Part shown: piece by piece, positions 19,372 to 33,300 of the stretch
How positions within the stretch are numbered: position 1 is the first letter of the stretch
Layout of the letters: every line of letters starts with the position of its first letter
Source: Apostichopus californicus
Taxonomy: Eukaryota > Echinodermata > Holothuroidea > Aspidochirotida > Stichopodidae
NCBI GenBank assembly: GCA_020650975.1
Contig: JAIPMN010003789.1
Coordinates: 1-54,860 of the forward strand
Direction of reading: 5' to 3'
Length of the DNA stretch: 54,860 nt
Made by a program: the position numbers and the translations under genes
Notes under the pieces: model-generated
What the model was told of the DNA's origin: nothing
What the model saw: only the letters and a program-made list of their open reading frames with translations
The model's database searches: none

Positions 19372-20557
19372 GTTTTTCAGGGGTGGCCCGCCCCTCCTTT
19401 CGACCACCCTTCCGTTTCAACCTATTTTCACCCCCAGTCCCCCTCCTTCATCCGCCCTTTAACTTCCCTGCTCGCCAACTCCGTAGTAGCTCCGTGCTTT
19501 GACCTTGCAGCGATTCCAACAACCAATCCCAGTACCTACAGTGTGCATATCTCTCGCTAAATTCCAGTTCACTGTACTACTGCATATACATGCCTGTTCG
19601 AGCTTCATTTTCAACTACACATGCGCAAATACTTATAATCTTATCCAACATTTATCCTGGGCTCTTTGCAAGCAATCATCTATACAAAAATTACAGTAGG
19701 TCTATGTGAATAGCTTTTTACGCAATGTAGAATTAAAAAAAAAATCAGTTCAATGTTCTAAAGTACAGTAGTTTACACACGAATGTTGCGCCAAAATAAC
19801 ATTTACTGAAGCACGTGGTTAATTGGACCGCGAAAAAATTTTGCAAAAGAAACTACTGTACTGATGGTGAGAATGCACATTTTACATTAGCAACTCTTAA
19901 TGCAGAGAGGAGAAACATACTGTGAGCTGAAATATCCTGTTCAGGATCAGAGATGTTAGCTTCCCACAAAATTCATAGATTGTCTCCACTCATTAACATT
20001 TTCTGATCAAAACAATGATTCAAATATTACGTGATAGTCTCAGAAACATTGAAGTGCATCTTCGTTGTCAAAATGTATACGTACTGTATGTGGCAAGGCC
20101 TAACGTTATGATATTGGAGTGCAAACACATGATAGTCTATACGCAAACTTTACTATCTCTACACAGGGGAAAGTAACTGTTGCAAGTAATTGTTGTTAAA
20201 CAACATACTCCGTGTTCATTGAGCACTACAGGTGCAAGAATATTCACAAACAATGGATGGGGACTATTAACCAATCAAATCACGTGAATTTTGGAAAGCA
20301 TCATTGTCTATTTTTAGCATGAAAATCTCCGTAATGGGGTGTTGTTAACCCTGTACCTTGCGGTTGGATTGTTATGATATATTTATTTTCTAACAAATTC
20401 AATGATCTGTGGGAGTAGGAGAACTTTGGTTCTTGTAAGAAGTTGTGGGTTTTTGATAAGAATAATGAAAGATGTTCATTCCAAAATGTGTTTTGTTATG
20501 TTTTCCGTTGACCTAGTTGTGAGTGTGTATACTTGGGGTGTGTTTCTCAAAACAAAA

Positions 20558-20640
20558 AGTTTGCGTCCCGCCCCGGACGCAAGCAATTTGAAGAGTTTGC
20601 GTCCCTGGCCAAAACATTGCGTCCCGGACGCAGAATCCTG
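20558..20640. repeat. GCGTCCC motif cluster 2
   Basis: Three direct TTGCGTCCC copies plus inverted GGACGCA copies. TTGCGTCC-CGCCCC... and GGACGCAA can fold. The cluster sits inside an open frame (20402-20860) that reads it as repeated SLRP-like peptides. I regard that frame as incidental. Confidence 0.8.
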
Positions 20641-21183
20641 CGTTCGTAACAATGCTGAGCATTGTGGTTTAAAAACTATTTCAATACTCATTGTTCCTGC
20701 TCTTTGGGCTCAAAGTGATGTGTCTGTACATGGCTTATATTGTAGGTTCAAGAGTGGTCATACTGTTAAAGGTCTATGCCATGACCGCCAGCCCCCTAAA
20801 CTTCATCATTTTCATGAATTATCATTTCCCCCACTGTACTTTCAGTGTCTATATGTATAGTAAGCTGTTCATGTAGATCTGAAATTTGATGATGTCAGGC
20901 TATCAGTTTCCTGAATTTATGTATGTTCCAAACACAGCTCTGCATTACTGTATATTATTGCACACTCATGGAGTTGTGTGTGTGTGTGTAAACAACAGTC
21001 GGACTAGAGCATAACAATGCCCCAGAGGTACAACCATATGAGAGCTCTGTTATTAAAGTACTATGATTTATTCATGCAATGGGTGTACACACTGGTTTCA
21101 TTGATTGTCCAAAATAGTCATTTCTCTTCTTTCTTTTTTTCTCCCTCTCTCTCTCTCATAAAATTTCATTTTCCATTCTAAAG

Positions 21184-21320
21184 AGCTGACTGGGATGGAT
21201 ATTGTAGAAGTCCAAGATGTTCAACAGATGCAAGAGGATGATAATCAGGAGACAGTAGCCACCTCTGTAGATGATGAATCCCCAACAATGGTAGCCACAA
21301 GTATGTCAGGAATATCAGAG
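21184..21320 (+). CDS. NR2C: NR2C first coding exon
   Basis: The acceptor follows a long pyrimidine tract. The ATG is at 21195 and the donor is GAG|GTGCGA, phase 0. It encodes [16 protein letters not shown] then an acidic/Thr-rich tail ending TSMSGISE. A better-looking donor (ACAA|GTATGT, 21299/21300) would shift frame into a stop in the next exon, so the weaker donor is chosen. Confidence 0.82.
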
Positions 21321-24300
21321 GTGCGACTTCATCCTTTCTGCAGTGAATAACATTAATCGCTAAAGTTTAGGGAGTCTTAAGCTGCATTTTTTATTTCTTT
21401 TTGGCTTGCCAAAATTTTACGATACCATACGCTGGGCAATTAAGAGCAATTTATTCAAGATGTCAGAAGAAAACGATATTTTACTGTAACCTAAGTCTGC
21501 CATGAACAATAAAAGTCTGGCAGTAATAGTTTGCAAAATGAAACAAGTTTACTACACAAACTGCTGTATGTGGGGAAACATAAGATTTCTGCTTTGGATT
21601 AAATGGCCAAAATCTTGCTGGTTATGAGAAACCAAATAGTTGTACAACTAAATACAGCTTTAAAGGAGAATATCTGACGATGTCAAATGAAACGCCCTCT
21701 AGCATTATCCCCTCCTCCCCCCCCCTCCCATGTTCAGTTTGTGTTTTAGTATTGTAGTGTAAATTGTTAACTCACATAATTTTTTATCATGATCAAGATT
21801 GTAATTTGAATATTTTCAGTAGCTAGATCAGTTTGCTATTGTTGTCATCCAGTTTAAGCTCTGAATTGTCTGCAAAATAAAAGTTGTGATGTCGTACCTG
21901 TAGTTAATCCATAGCACACATTTTTGAATGCACACTGTCATCAAGTACTTTATTTTTCAGAAGTCACCTAGATAAAAGTTTTTTCAATTTTTCAGTAAGT
22001 GCTACGGACCTGCAACATTCTGTATGTAGCTAACTTGTGTTGCAGTTATCATTCATCACATGTTTTAATTTCAAGTTGGAAATGAATTTGAAACAAAGCA
22101 TTTTTGTGCTCCTACTAGTACCTGCATTTTTGCATTGATAACACAATCTGCAGCAGACTGTAATAGATCTGTATTAGAATAGAGCTCCTAGGTCTCATGT
22201 ATACATACGTATATAACTGTATAAGCCACTTACAGAACTGTACTTTACCTGGCACATGAAACGAGAGCAATGACAAATGCTGTCACATGTACATTAACAA
22301 TAGATGTACAAGGTGGGACATGTGTTGAGAAAATGAAAGTAGTATTAAATTGTATTAAATCAGGCAATTGGTGTTGTGGGAAATGGCATTTTCAAATCCT
22401 TTGGGAGATTTGACAGTCTTTGATGCTTATGTACGGTACCATACTCTATGGAAAATGATCATTTCCAAAATTTGTCACTAACGGAATGTGGCTTCTTCTT
22501 TTTTTTCACAAGTATCCCAAAAATCAAGGTTGAAAGAAATTGGACAGCTTGTAAGACTTGTCTAGCAAATTGCTAATGTCATTGTACAAGCCTTCGAATA
22601 CAGCCTTTCATAACACCCCAGAAGATTTTCATTAAATAAAAATGGGGAAAAGAAAGTGAACCTTATTCTAGTTCTTATGCTTTCTAGCTTTTACCAGTGT
22701 TACATGGTTAAATTTGACTGTGTCAACTATCAGTGGTTGTAAGTTACATGGTATGTAAGACTACACAAAATGTTATCCTACCATGTAGCTTTATGACATT
22801 ACACAAACTTGTACAGTGCAAGAAAATTTGTAATTATACAGGGGCGATAGGCCTTGGTGCCATGTCGTAATTGGTACAGAAATTACAAGAATGAAGCCCA
22901 TAAACTTGCTGCATAGATGTAAATATTTTATTCCAGGGATATTTTGTTGTCAAATGTGTAGTTCATAGATCTAACTTACCAAAACAACAACAAGAGTCCT
23001 TCGTTTTATGTGAATGTCAAAGGTCAGAGTACAAAAACCTTGTAAACACAGTAACTGCAAAATGTAAAGCTTTGATGAACTTACTGCTTGATTTGTTTAT
23101 TACACCTAAAAAGTTATTACAAACTGTGTTGATGAAAGGTAATTTGAGTTCAACAGAGGTCCAAATTTCTGTAAATTTTTGTAAAAACCTTGTAAATATG
23201 ATTATCCCAGGTCTACGTAAAGCTTGGATGAGTTTATTGCTTTGTATGTGGACCCACCTTTGTGAACACAGCACAATGTAACCCTGTGAAGCGGTCAGTG
23301 ATAATTTGAGGTCAAAAGTCTGTACACAAAAAGATTGCAACTTAGGTAAATTTAGCTTCATATTATATACGGTAGGTCATAGTAACTGGCTCGTGTTGGT
23401 TCTCCTTAGTGAACTTGTACTACACAGTATATGAATCTATTGATCACTTGAAGTCAACAAATGGTCCTAGCTTTAAAATCTTGTGTGCAGTGTTTACCAA
23501 ACGTATTCTGATGATCATACAAAAAATATAGCAAGGAATCCCTATGTATGCTCTTGGCATTTTGGTATTCGGGTTTCACAGAATCTGCAAAGTTCAATTC
23601 TGAGTTCACCAAAGCATTCAAAAATTATTTTGTAATTTTAAATAGTTCCCCCTGCAACAAGCTGGAAGGAAAGGCAGTATAGATCAGTCTTTGAGGAGGA
23701 AGTAACAGATTAAAAACCACAAATGAATCAGATTCATGTCTGTGAGCAAGAACATTTGTCAAAAAGGAAAAGAGAAATGTATGCCAGCAGAGCAGACATT
23801 TTATAGCTATTTTAAGATATAAAGCTGTTGTTTGAAAAATGTAACCTGGATAAGTCGGGTTGCGATATCGATGTTTTACACAGTGGAAAAAAATTCTTCT
23901 GACCATATTTCATGTTTCAACAGTTCAGATATTATCTGTTCGAACAGGCAGTGCCGTAATTTACATCTTGTCATGTTTCAAATGATCATTCTAACGAGTG
24001 AAACTGTATTTAGTCTTCCTACTTTGATTCTACTGATTATACGAGTTTGTGTGCACTGTGTGGTGTGGGATTTGTATACAATAGGGACAGTTCAAAACCT
24101 AGACCTTGAATCTAGAGAGTGCAAAGGATGCTGTCAGCTCGTGAGAAAATTCACACTTTAATGGAACAGTTGTTGTATAATACTGTAGTTTATTGAATGC
24201 TTGGAGGGAAGGGTTGGACATGTAAGTTTTGACTTGGGGTAACCACTCTTTAACTGCACTTCACAGAAGTCCAGGTCAAATACACTGCAGCCTTCACTTC

Positions 24301-27300
24301 ACCCTTCGGCTTCAAGATCATTAGTAGTATTCCTCCCCAATCTTAGCCTGCTGAAAATTTTGTAAAAAAGTTTTAAGGTTTAAGTGCATTCCCTAATAAT
24401 TCTGCCCCTCCAGGTTATTTCCAGAGTAAATTTTGGAGTAATTATGATAGTGACCATTCTAGCACATTTGGAGCCAATACTGATGACTCCTTAAAGAAGC
24501 TTTTTTGCATCTGGTCAGCCTTAGCCATCTACCTGACAATGTACAGTGAACTGTGATTAATATTAAGCACTGGTATATTGTTTAGTGTTTACCTGAATCG
24601 GGTAAAGTTTAATTGTGGCTCGTTTCTGCTCCTTATCGTTATTATCCCAATGATTCTCCATCAGTGCCTTCAGAGGAAAATCCCCCCCCCCCTCCACTGC
24701 CTGTGAGGACATAACAAAGCCCTCTTGAATACCAATCACCTTTGGAGACGCAGACATGTGTGAATGTTAATTGAACTTGTATTCTTTTTTCTTCTTCCTT
24801 TTTCCGTCCATCAGGTTACCCAAGTTCAAGCAGTGGAACATGTGACATTAACAATGGACGGCGATAACGTTCAAGCTGTAAGTGAAATGAATCTTCTTAA
24901 CTAGTCGTTGGGGAGAAGTTCTTAATAACGGATAATATCAGGCATCATGTTAACTCGCTACGGGGGATTGAAAGTAAAACTGTTTGTATTGCATTTTGAA
25001 TACCAACTAATATTTGAGACATCAGACCACCAAAATGAGTTGTTTTTAGTGGGTCTCAAATAATTATGTTTTGCAATACATTGGAAATTTGCCAGGGAAA
25101 GTGGTGTCACATTTCCTCTTATCTGAACATTGCTTTTAAATATGTAGCTAACAATAACATTCAACAGTGGTATAACAGAGATTGTGCAGGATAAATACAA
25201 CACTGTGTCGTCATACGCACTGCATGTACTGTGCCATGGTAAAAATGCGGCAGTGTACCACACCCACATGCGTGCGGCAGTGTACCACACCCAGTGTACC
25301 ACATGCGGCAGTGTACCACAACCTCAAATGCAACCAGCTACTTTCAGCGAGTTTATAATAAAGGTTTCCTTTGCATCCCTCAGAGCCTACTTCCTGTTGC
25401 CATTTGGATTTAGGTGTAGATAGGATGCTACATGAAAAGCCAGATCATTGTCTTTTTAAAATTCTTTAGCTTTTGATGAAGGTTTAGAATTTCAATATTT
25501 GGCTACATTGTTAATATTTATATGTTCAGGGAGCTGTTATTGAAAAGAAAGCCTACATCTAATTGTTACAATCTTTGAGGTTCTGTAGGAACTGCTTGTA
25601 TTCCTTTGATATTTCTTTCAAGTTTATGAACTACAATTGCTACAGATTTGCTGGTACTCTTCTATGCTAGCATAGTTTGTACTCGAATTCACCCGTGTGG
25701 ATTCATTCTCATACTCTGGGCATTTTGGAAATCTAGAGTAAATACTATAATTAAGTACTGGTGATCAGCCTGATGATAATACCGGAAATAATAGCCTTGT
25801 GCTGGTACTCATAAAAATGGGGAAATCAACTTAATCGCGCCCATCATGTTGCTGTACTCGCGTTACAAGTCTGCTGGTTGTTGTAGTGAAACAGGTGAAT
25901 GGTACCCAGACTTGTCATACGAGTACAACATCATGAGTACAAGTAGAAGTCATGAGTATGAGTACAAGGCTCTTAACACGAGTACAAAATTTTGCACTAT
26001 GTAGTACTGTACCAGTGTACCTTTAGTATTCAATATGCCCTTGATTTGAGTACAAATCCAGGAGGGCTAGTACGGGTAAAAACACACTAGAATACGACTG
26101 TGTACTTAAATACACGTCTGATGGCACCCATAGTCCACTGATGAAAGGTTGAAAGTCGCTTCTTGGCGTTGGAGGAGCCCAACAATTTTTCGATTTTATT
26201 TAATTTTAATTTTATTTCACTTATAATATTCTCTTGCTCATTTCTGAAGGTTTCAAACGATAAATTTCACTCGCAGGTTGATAACATTCAAGTAGACGGT
26301 AGTTCAGTGAACCAGATGACCTCGACGCCACAGGTAAATATTAATTGCAGTCCAGACTAACTAGGGTTGGCCATGCACAGTGTGTATTCATTTTACTAAC
26401 AGCTTCTCAGTGCCATTACTTAATTTTAACATGCCCCACCCTGTTAGCTTTACAAGTTGTGCAAGATCGTCTATTTGCTCTTCTCTGAAAGGTTGGTTTA
26501 TTTGGTCAAGAGCTGCTACTTAATGTAGGACGGGCCTATATTTTCTCACGTTTTACCCACTTGCTAAAAGAAAAACTGCAAGTGCTTAAAAAATCTACTG
26601 GCTGCAATCAAGTTCCCACTGGGAGTTTCCTGAATTAGAGCACACACATCAGTTACTGTACATGCTTGTGAGAGTAACCCAAAAATATATTTGATTATAC
26701 AAGCAGTTATATAGGACATACAATATTTAGGTATGGAACTCATGCTGATTCTTTTGCTTGTGACTGTTAACTGACTCACCATGGGTTTTATTTTTATTTT
26801 CTTAACGTCTACCGAAAGACAAAGTGCCGTTTCTTTCTGCTGGCAAACGGTGAGATCCACTGGCATTTAGCCATTGAATATCCCTAGTTTTAAGGCCCAG
26901 GAGGACAGTCATTCAGTTTAACTTAATATTACATTAAATAACACTGGAGACATTTACCTCCCTCTTCATCATTCCTAGATAGCTAAATCCTGGCACTCTG
27001 TGTGCTCAGTATGTAGCTGGCAAAATAAATCTTAAAGCTCACATCAAGGACAAGCAGCACCAATGAAAAATTGAGCCATTCTGAGTGACTGATAGTCGTG
27101 GTTTATGGGTAGTAACTGTAGATGGTCGCAGGAAAATGGGAATTTCTTTCTTTCCATCTCTCTCTGTATTTAGTACCCCTATAAATAGCAATTTAGGATA
27201 CTACCATTAACATTTAATAGCCATTGATCAGTGATGATGATATTGTGTAATTCCCTCAAACAGAAGGGCACAGCCCTCACTCAGTGTGTCTCTTACATGC

Positions 27301-30300
27301 TGTATTCTTATAGTTCACTTTTTCTTTTTTTGTACCAAAACAAGATGTATTTATTTGCTTCCCCTGAGGGAGTCAGTGTAGTTTCACTCATGATGGGTGC
27401 CCAGTTATGTATCTGGTGATTGCAATATATGAAACAGCTGAAATCCTACCTATTATGCAGTTTGACCTGTTCAAGAGAGTTCACACAACAAAGTTTCATT
27501 AGTTTTAAAGAGGGCTTTTGTGGGGGGCATCATGAAGTTGAAAGATTCTCTTCTGTTACCCTCCCACATTAAGAATCAAGATGATCACTAAAGTATTCCT
27601 TATTCACATGCTACTCTTTACCCAAACATTTTACTAACATTTGTGATTTAAATGGCAGCCAATCAGTATATTAATCAATGTACACATCTGGTCACAATCC
27701 TTCATGAAAGCTGCTCTTGCACCTTAGCAACCACTGTGCATCATTTCCACCCTCTTCAACCCCTCCTTAATCACCATTCGGCAAGTATCGTACTAACAAC
27801 GAGTGCAAGAACTTAAGCAAGTGATGCCGGTAGAGAATTTCCGAAAAAATAATTGTAAGAAGCGAATTATCATGCTATGTAAAATGATGAAAGAAAATTG
27901 CTTGGATGGCCGCAACTCTTTAGCAGTGTGATATTAGACAGCACATAGAACACACCTGATTCAGAAAGCTTTCAGTCTGAACTCTCATAGCTATGTCACA
28001 GATATTCCAAGAAAACGTCTGAAAGAGGAGCAGTCTTGACACCTTTTCTCTTAACTGTTGACAAATAATTTATTAATCAAATTGGGTAATGTAGGAAATA
28101 AGATCTGTAGTGTAATGGTGCCTAAAATCATGATTGCAAAAGGTCTGATTGGCTCTTGGGATTCTCTGGCAATGTTTGCTACTGTCTGTGTGTGGTAAGG
28201 ATAATTCTGGTTCTGACATTGTTAGAGTTCACAATTTGCATTTGGGGGCTTGGGGTCACAACTTGACTTAATATCCCAAGACTTTCTCGAAATGTGAAGG
28301 GTCTTTCTCCAAGGTGTAGGGTCTTAGGGGTACAGGTAGTTACTTATCGTTAAAGTAGCTGGTTGGCTTTGAAACCCAAATTTCTCACCAGATTCACTCA
28401 AAATACTTGTTAGTAGGTTAGACATACCTAGCTGCAATGAAAGTGATCCAGGTCTAAGGCTAAGTTGTGAGTTTCTGTTTTGAGTTTTCTCAAGATTCGA
28501 AACATCTGTTGTGACATGAATACAATGGTCAGACACTTTTCCACTTTCAAAAGAATGAGATGTGGAGGGACAAAATTGAGGTTCAAATGCAACCAGCTAC
28601 TTTCAGCGAGTTTATAATAAAGGTTTCCTTTGCATCCCTCAGAGCCTACTTCCTGTTGCCATTTGGATTTAGGTGTAGATAGGATGCTACATGAAAAGCC
28701 AGATCATTGTCTTTTTAAAATTCTTAGCTTTTGATGAAGGTTTAGAATGTCAATATTTGGCTACATTGTTAATATTTATATGTTCAGGGAGCTGTTATTG
28801 AAAAGAAAGCCTACATCTAACTGATATTTCTTATATGAACATTTTGCAGTACAAATGTACTTAAATAGGGAAATTTTAAATACCAGATTAGGTTTTGACA
28901 CAAACAAACTTGTGACTTGGCATTGTCATTTGCTCCAAAAGACGTTGGAAGAATATTTTGTATTCTGCTGTGTTTTGTATCTTGGCTTTTTGTGCTTAAT
29001 TGAACGAAAGAAGACCTTGCAATATTTTTTTATCTAAAAGAATGTGAGTGATGTTTGCATTCATAGGTCATGTCTTGATAACCAGGTCAGTTTTGTTTTC
29101 TCCGTCACGGATGAACTTTTCCAAAAAGTGCACTTGTCATTGTGATCTTTCTTTAATGGAACCAAGTCACAGTTTTCTATGGTTCAATGAAACCTTGTCT
29201 GGCTGAATATTTTGAAACTTCTGTGATATAGTTGCTAAACTAAATTGCAATCTGCTTTTAACACGTTTAAAGGATATCCATTGTATTAACGATCGTAATT
29301 CATCGCATATGATCAGTTCGTCTTCCAAAGGATAGGAATCCAAAAGCCATGGTGCAAAAAAGTCTGTAGAGATCTCTAAATGAGAAGTGAAAAATTAAAG
29401 GAAGTATTATATAACAGGTTTCGATTTGATCAGGGAAATTCTGAAGTTGGGTGTAGTATCTCATTTCAATAACAGTTCCCTTAAACTGGTTTCATGAGTC
29501 TAACTGCATGTGTTCGTTCCTTAGTTCCTGATCAGGTAACGTTAGACAAACGTAGTCATGTATGTTTCACTTGTACATACAGCGAAAAACACCTCAAAGT
29601 CTCATAACGATGTATGTTTATAAGCTTGACAGACATTGTGTCAAATTGAAATGGCAAAGTAAAATTTTAAAATCTCTAATGTTCCTTTAAAAAAAAATAT
29701 GTCAAATAGTAAAGAGAAAAGTATTTGGACAATGAAATATTGAGGATCCAATCAAATTGATTAATTAACCATTCATTAAAAATATACACAGACCCAACCT
29801 TGGTTGTTGGTCTGTGTGGTGGAGACTATTGTTGTGAACAACTTCCCCTAAAACGGCTGAGAGATATCACAGATTTAATTGTTCCTTCACACGCAAGGCT
29901 GGAGACTTGATCAAGTCTAAATTCGGCATGATCGTGCCATAAATTTGCATCAGTTGCCTATGTTTTTCCTATTGGCAATGTCAATTTTCTGTAACTATGG
30001 AGATGGCTTTTTTAAATTATGCTGAATCTGAAATATTGAAGCTCTTTATATGACCTACTGTAATGATGGTGTTTGTTCCAGTGTCAACACCGTTAACATT
30101 CTACCTCAAAAATATATAAAGAAGAAGAACAAGAAAGTCAAAATTTTTAGATAATAGTGGCATTGTGATATCACAGACAAAACAATATGGCAGCTCTCGG
30201 ACACAACTTTCGAACTGGGATATCTCGCAAATGGGAAAAGATTCTTAGTAGCAGTCTGCAGGAGTTGTTCTTCACAAAGGTCTCCGTTAGATGAGCCAAA

Positions 30301-33300
30301 GATGATGGTTTGGGTCGGCGTTCCCTTTCAAGATCATTTGATGAACACTTTCTCAGATTGTGGAAGATTTCATAAAATTGCATATAATGTAATGCATGCA
30401 GTTGGACTCACAAAGTGCAGTATTATGTGAAAGTCTTTAAAAAAATTGTGTTGTGTACATAGTTATCTAAGAAGGGTGCTTGAATTTCTTTTTCTTGTTT
30501 GGTAAGGTTCAGGACTCAGAGAGTATCTCTCACGCTGACACAACCAGCGAGTCTGAACAGGTAAGAGGAGTTCCACAAGAGTGTACTAATGTAACCTTTT
30601 CCTGGATATCTCTGTGAACTTGAATCGAACTTCATCGGGGAGGTCCGAATAATACAGTGTTTACTCTCGTCTATCTCTAACAACGTACAGACTGAGAGAT
30701 CTAAATGATATTTTAATTACAGTGTCTGCAAAGAGAAATTACAGGTATTACGACATAACAGCATTCGTAATCTCAGGGAATTATTTAATTTACATAGTGT
30801 TCAGATTTTATTGTGTAGCAGTTTTGAAGGCTCAAGACTTTCTCTTATAAAGTACCATGGTTCCTGTGTACAAAAACCGCTGTACATCTCTGCACTTGCC
30901 TAATCTTGCATAGCATTTTACAGTGAGATACTGAGGTATATTATTTCCTGTACTGGGTTAAATTATTTCCTGTACTGGGGTAAATTATTCCCTGTAAGAT
31001 GCGAGAAATGACTTGTACGTGTTCTGATCCTTTCTCAGTCAGAATGGGAATGGCAAAGTCATTTTAAGCTTATATCATAAGGACCAGAGAAATTCCTTCA
31101 ATTCCACCCAAAGTTTTTCAGAAGAAGTATCGGTAACAATGTAAAGTATGCCTTACATAACTCTTTGCAGACAGTGTAGTAAAGCACAAAAATTTTTCGA
31201 CACCGGTGAAAGATAACCTATATACTATCTATGGTAACAAAAAATAGACATTTCATTTCTTGTCCAGAGCATACAGTTGTTACGAGTAGCTATTTAACTT
31301 TTCGTTTCACTGTTAGAATTTATACGATGTTTCACTGCTTTTCATTCTCCATTGTTCATTTATATATCTTTATATATATCCACTGTTAAACCTTCTACCT
31401 TACCACGTTCCATTGCATGTTAATCTATATACTAACTTTTTAGTTGCTTTCTATGAAGCTTCTCCTAATCTTTTTTTTTCCCTTTTTTGACGCATGCCCG
31501 CCTTCCCTCGTTGCTGTGTTGTTTTACTGTCATATCTGCATCCAACCCGTGTAATACGAAGTGGAATACCCTGTTATCAGTTCCCTAGATAATTCCCTAG
31601 GGGCATAATATAATCCCTAGGGGCATAATATAAATATTTGGTGTACATACAATGTAAGCCCTTTTTTTATGATATTGTTTATGATATGGATTGTTAAATA
31701 TGCAGGTATCGAATTCTACCCATTGATAGTAAAAACAGAGGAATAATTGTCAAATTTACTTCGCTCCTCCTCTCTTACCTGTCTCCCCATGTCGCATCTG
31801 CACTTTCCCATCTACTTAAACTACATTTGATACGTTTTAAAGCACTGCGCCCTCCCTCTCTGGCCATCGCCCACTTATTCCTTCCAAATCTACCATTCTG
31901 AAGGAAAACTTATCCTTATGGGAATGTGTAATGTCACCATGGCAAATATTAATATGTACTGTATGCTTAATCCAATCCTTTGTGTCAAAATGTAAATTTG
32001 TTTCTCTGTGGACAAATGTTTTGTAATACTTGTGCAAATATCATAAAGAAAAGCAGAGGCGTTAACCATTTAATTGCCACGACAGTGTGGTAGCGAGACG
32101 TGACTCGAGTCACTAAATAGAAGTGACTTGAACACCTTTGTGAAGTTTTCTTTTGCCTATTATAACAAATAGTGCAGTGGGCTCGAACTGACAATGGTTC
32201 AACTGGGCCTCAATATGGAGTGACTCATTAAAAGTCTGTGCCACGATAAATGTCTTTCACTCTTTCTTTGCCCAACCTTCGCATCCACAAGTCATGAAAA
32301 TTTCATCCGTGCTTTATCTCCATAAATGGGGTTTACATTTGCAACGGGGATTATTTCAGTGGTAGACTGTTGACGCAAATTGACTTTAGCTATCATATTT
32401 TCCCTGTCTACCCAACCACTGAAAAATAAGAATGTCCAATTGCCAGTTGTAGCGAGACTCGTGTCCTCTTGCATCCTCCCCTTCCCCCTCCCTCTTTCTG
32501 CTTCTTTTTTTGTTTGTTTTAAATGTCACGTAAAAAAACAGTTCATGAAATTAGAGAGGGAAGTCCTATTTCATCTCCACACTATTAACTTTTAGGAGAG
32601 TGCTATACAAGTGTAGACAACCTTCTTCTTGGATATTGGAGTGGAAGTAATTCTAGGCTTGAAAAAAGTGAAAAAAAAGTAATCTGAAAGAGCTTTGAAG
32701 CTGTGTTGAACTCTGTTACAATGCTGTTTCCATATCGCCCTTTCTTTAACCCAGGTTCAAACAATTCATGCTTACGAGGATGGCCATAACATGGGTCCAG
32801 TACAACAGGTATGTCAACAACAGCAGCTGTGTCTTCCGCATGGTTGGTCACTTTTGTTTTATATTATAAAATCTACTGCTACAGATTGGCACAGCAGTCT
32901 CCAGTTGAGTCCCTCTTTGACGATGGAATGTTCAGTGTTTTCCACAGAATTTTTGTTTTTCAAAATACAGTTATATTGTGGATTTATCTGCCACAGATAT
33001 GGTGAATTCTACAAAATAATGCCTAAAATTCAGTAGGCCTTGATTTGTCTTCTTGTGTCCTTTCGAGTCATTTACCATATTCTTCCACTTTTTTAGCCCT
33101 AAAAAAGGTGTGTGAAAGTTTACAAGTACAGCAGGTGATATAAGGTTGTCTTTGTTGTCCTATATTTTTATGTAACGATGGAAGGGTCCACCTAGTGTCC
33201 ATACATAATATCAGTGTGAGTCCACCTAGTGTCCACACAAAATATCAGTGTGAGTCCACCTAGTGTCCACACAAAATATCAGTGTGAGTCCACCTAGTGT

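Larger units (their letters stand above)
14886..21183 (+). other. NR2C: NR2C intron 1 (inferred)
   Basis: About 6.3 kb with no supportable coding exon. It holds a 12-bp poly-G run at 16158, poly-G near 18640, two clusters of the GCGTCCC motif (19145-19212 and 20558-20640), a 31-bp direct duplication (19309-19371) and a C-rich stretch (19380-19470). It ends in a long CT-rich tract (21121-21180) before the acceptor. Confidence 0.5.

Noticed and set aside
20402-20860. 152-codon plus-strand ORF
   Set aside because: It reads through the GCGTCCC cluster, has no recognisable domain, and lies in an intron. The opposite strand is also partly open there, as expected for a repeat.
21295-21306. Alternative donor GTATGT in the first NR2C coding exon
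   Set aside because: Better consensus than the chosen one, but it leaves phase 1 and would run into TAA in the next exon.
23017-23361. 114-codon minus-strand ORF
   Set aside because: It falls in an AGGTCA-rich relative of repeat family C. No domain and no splice support.
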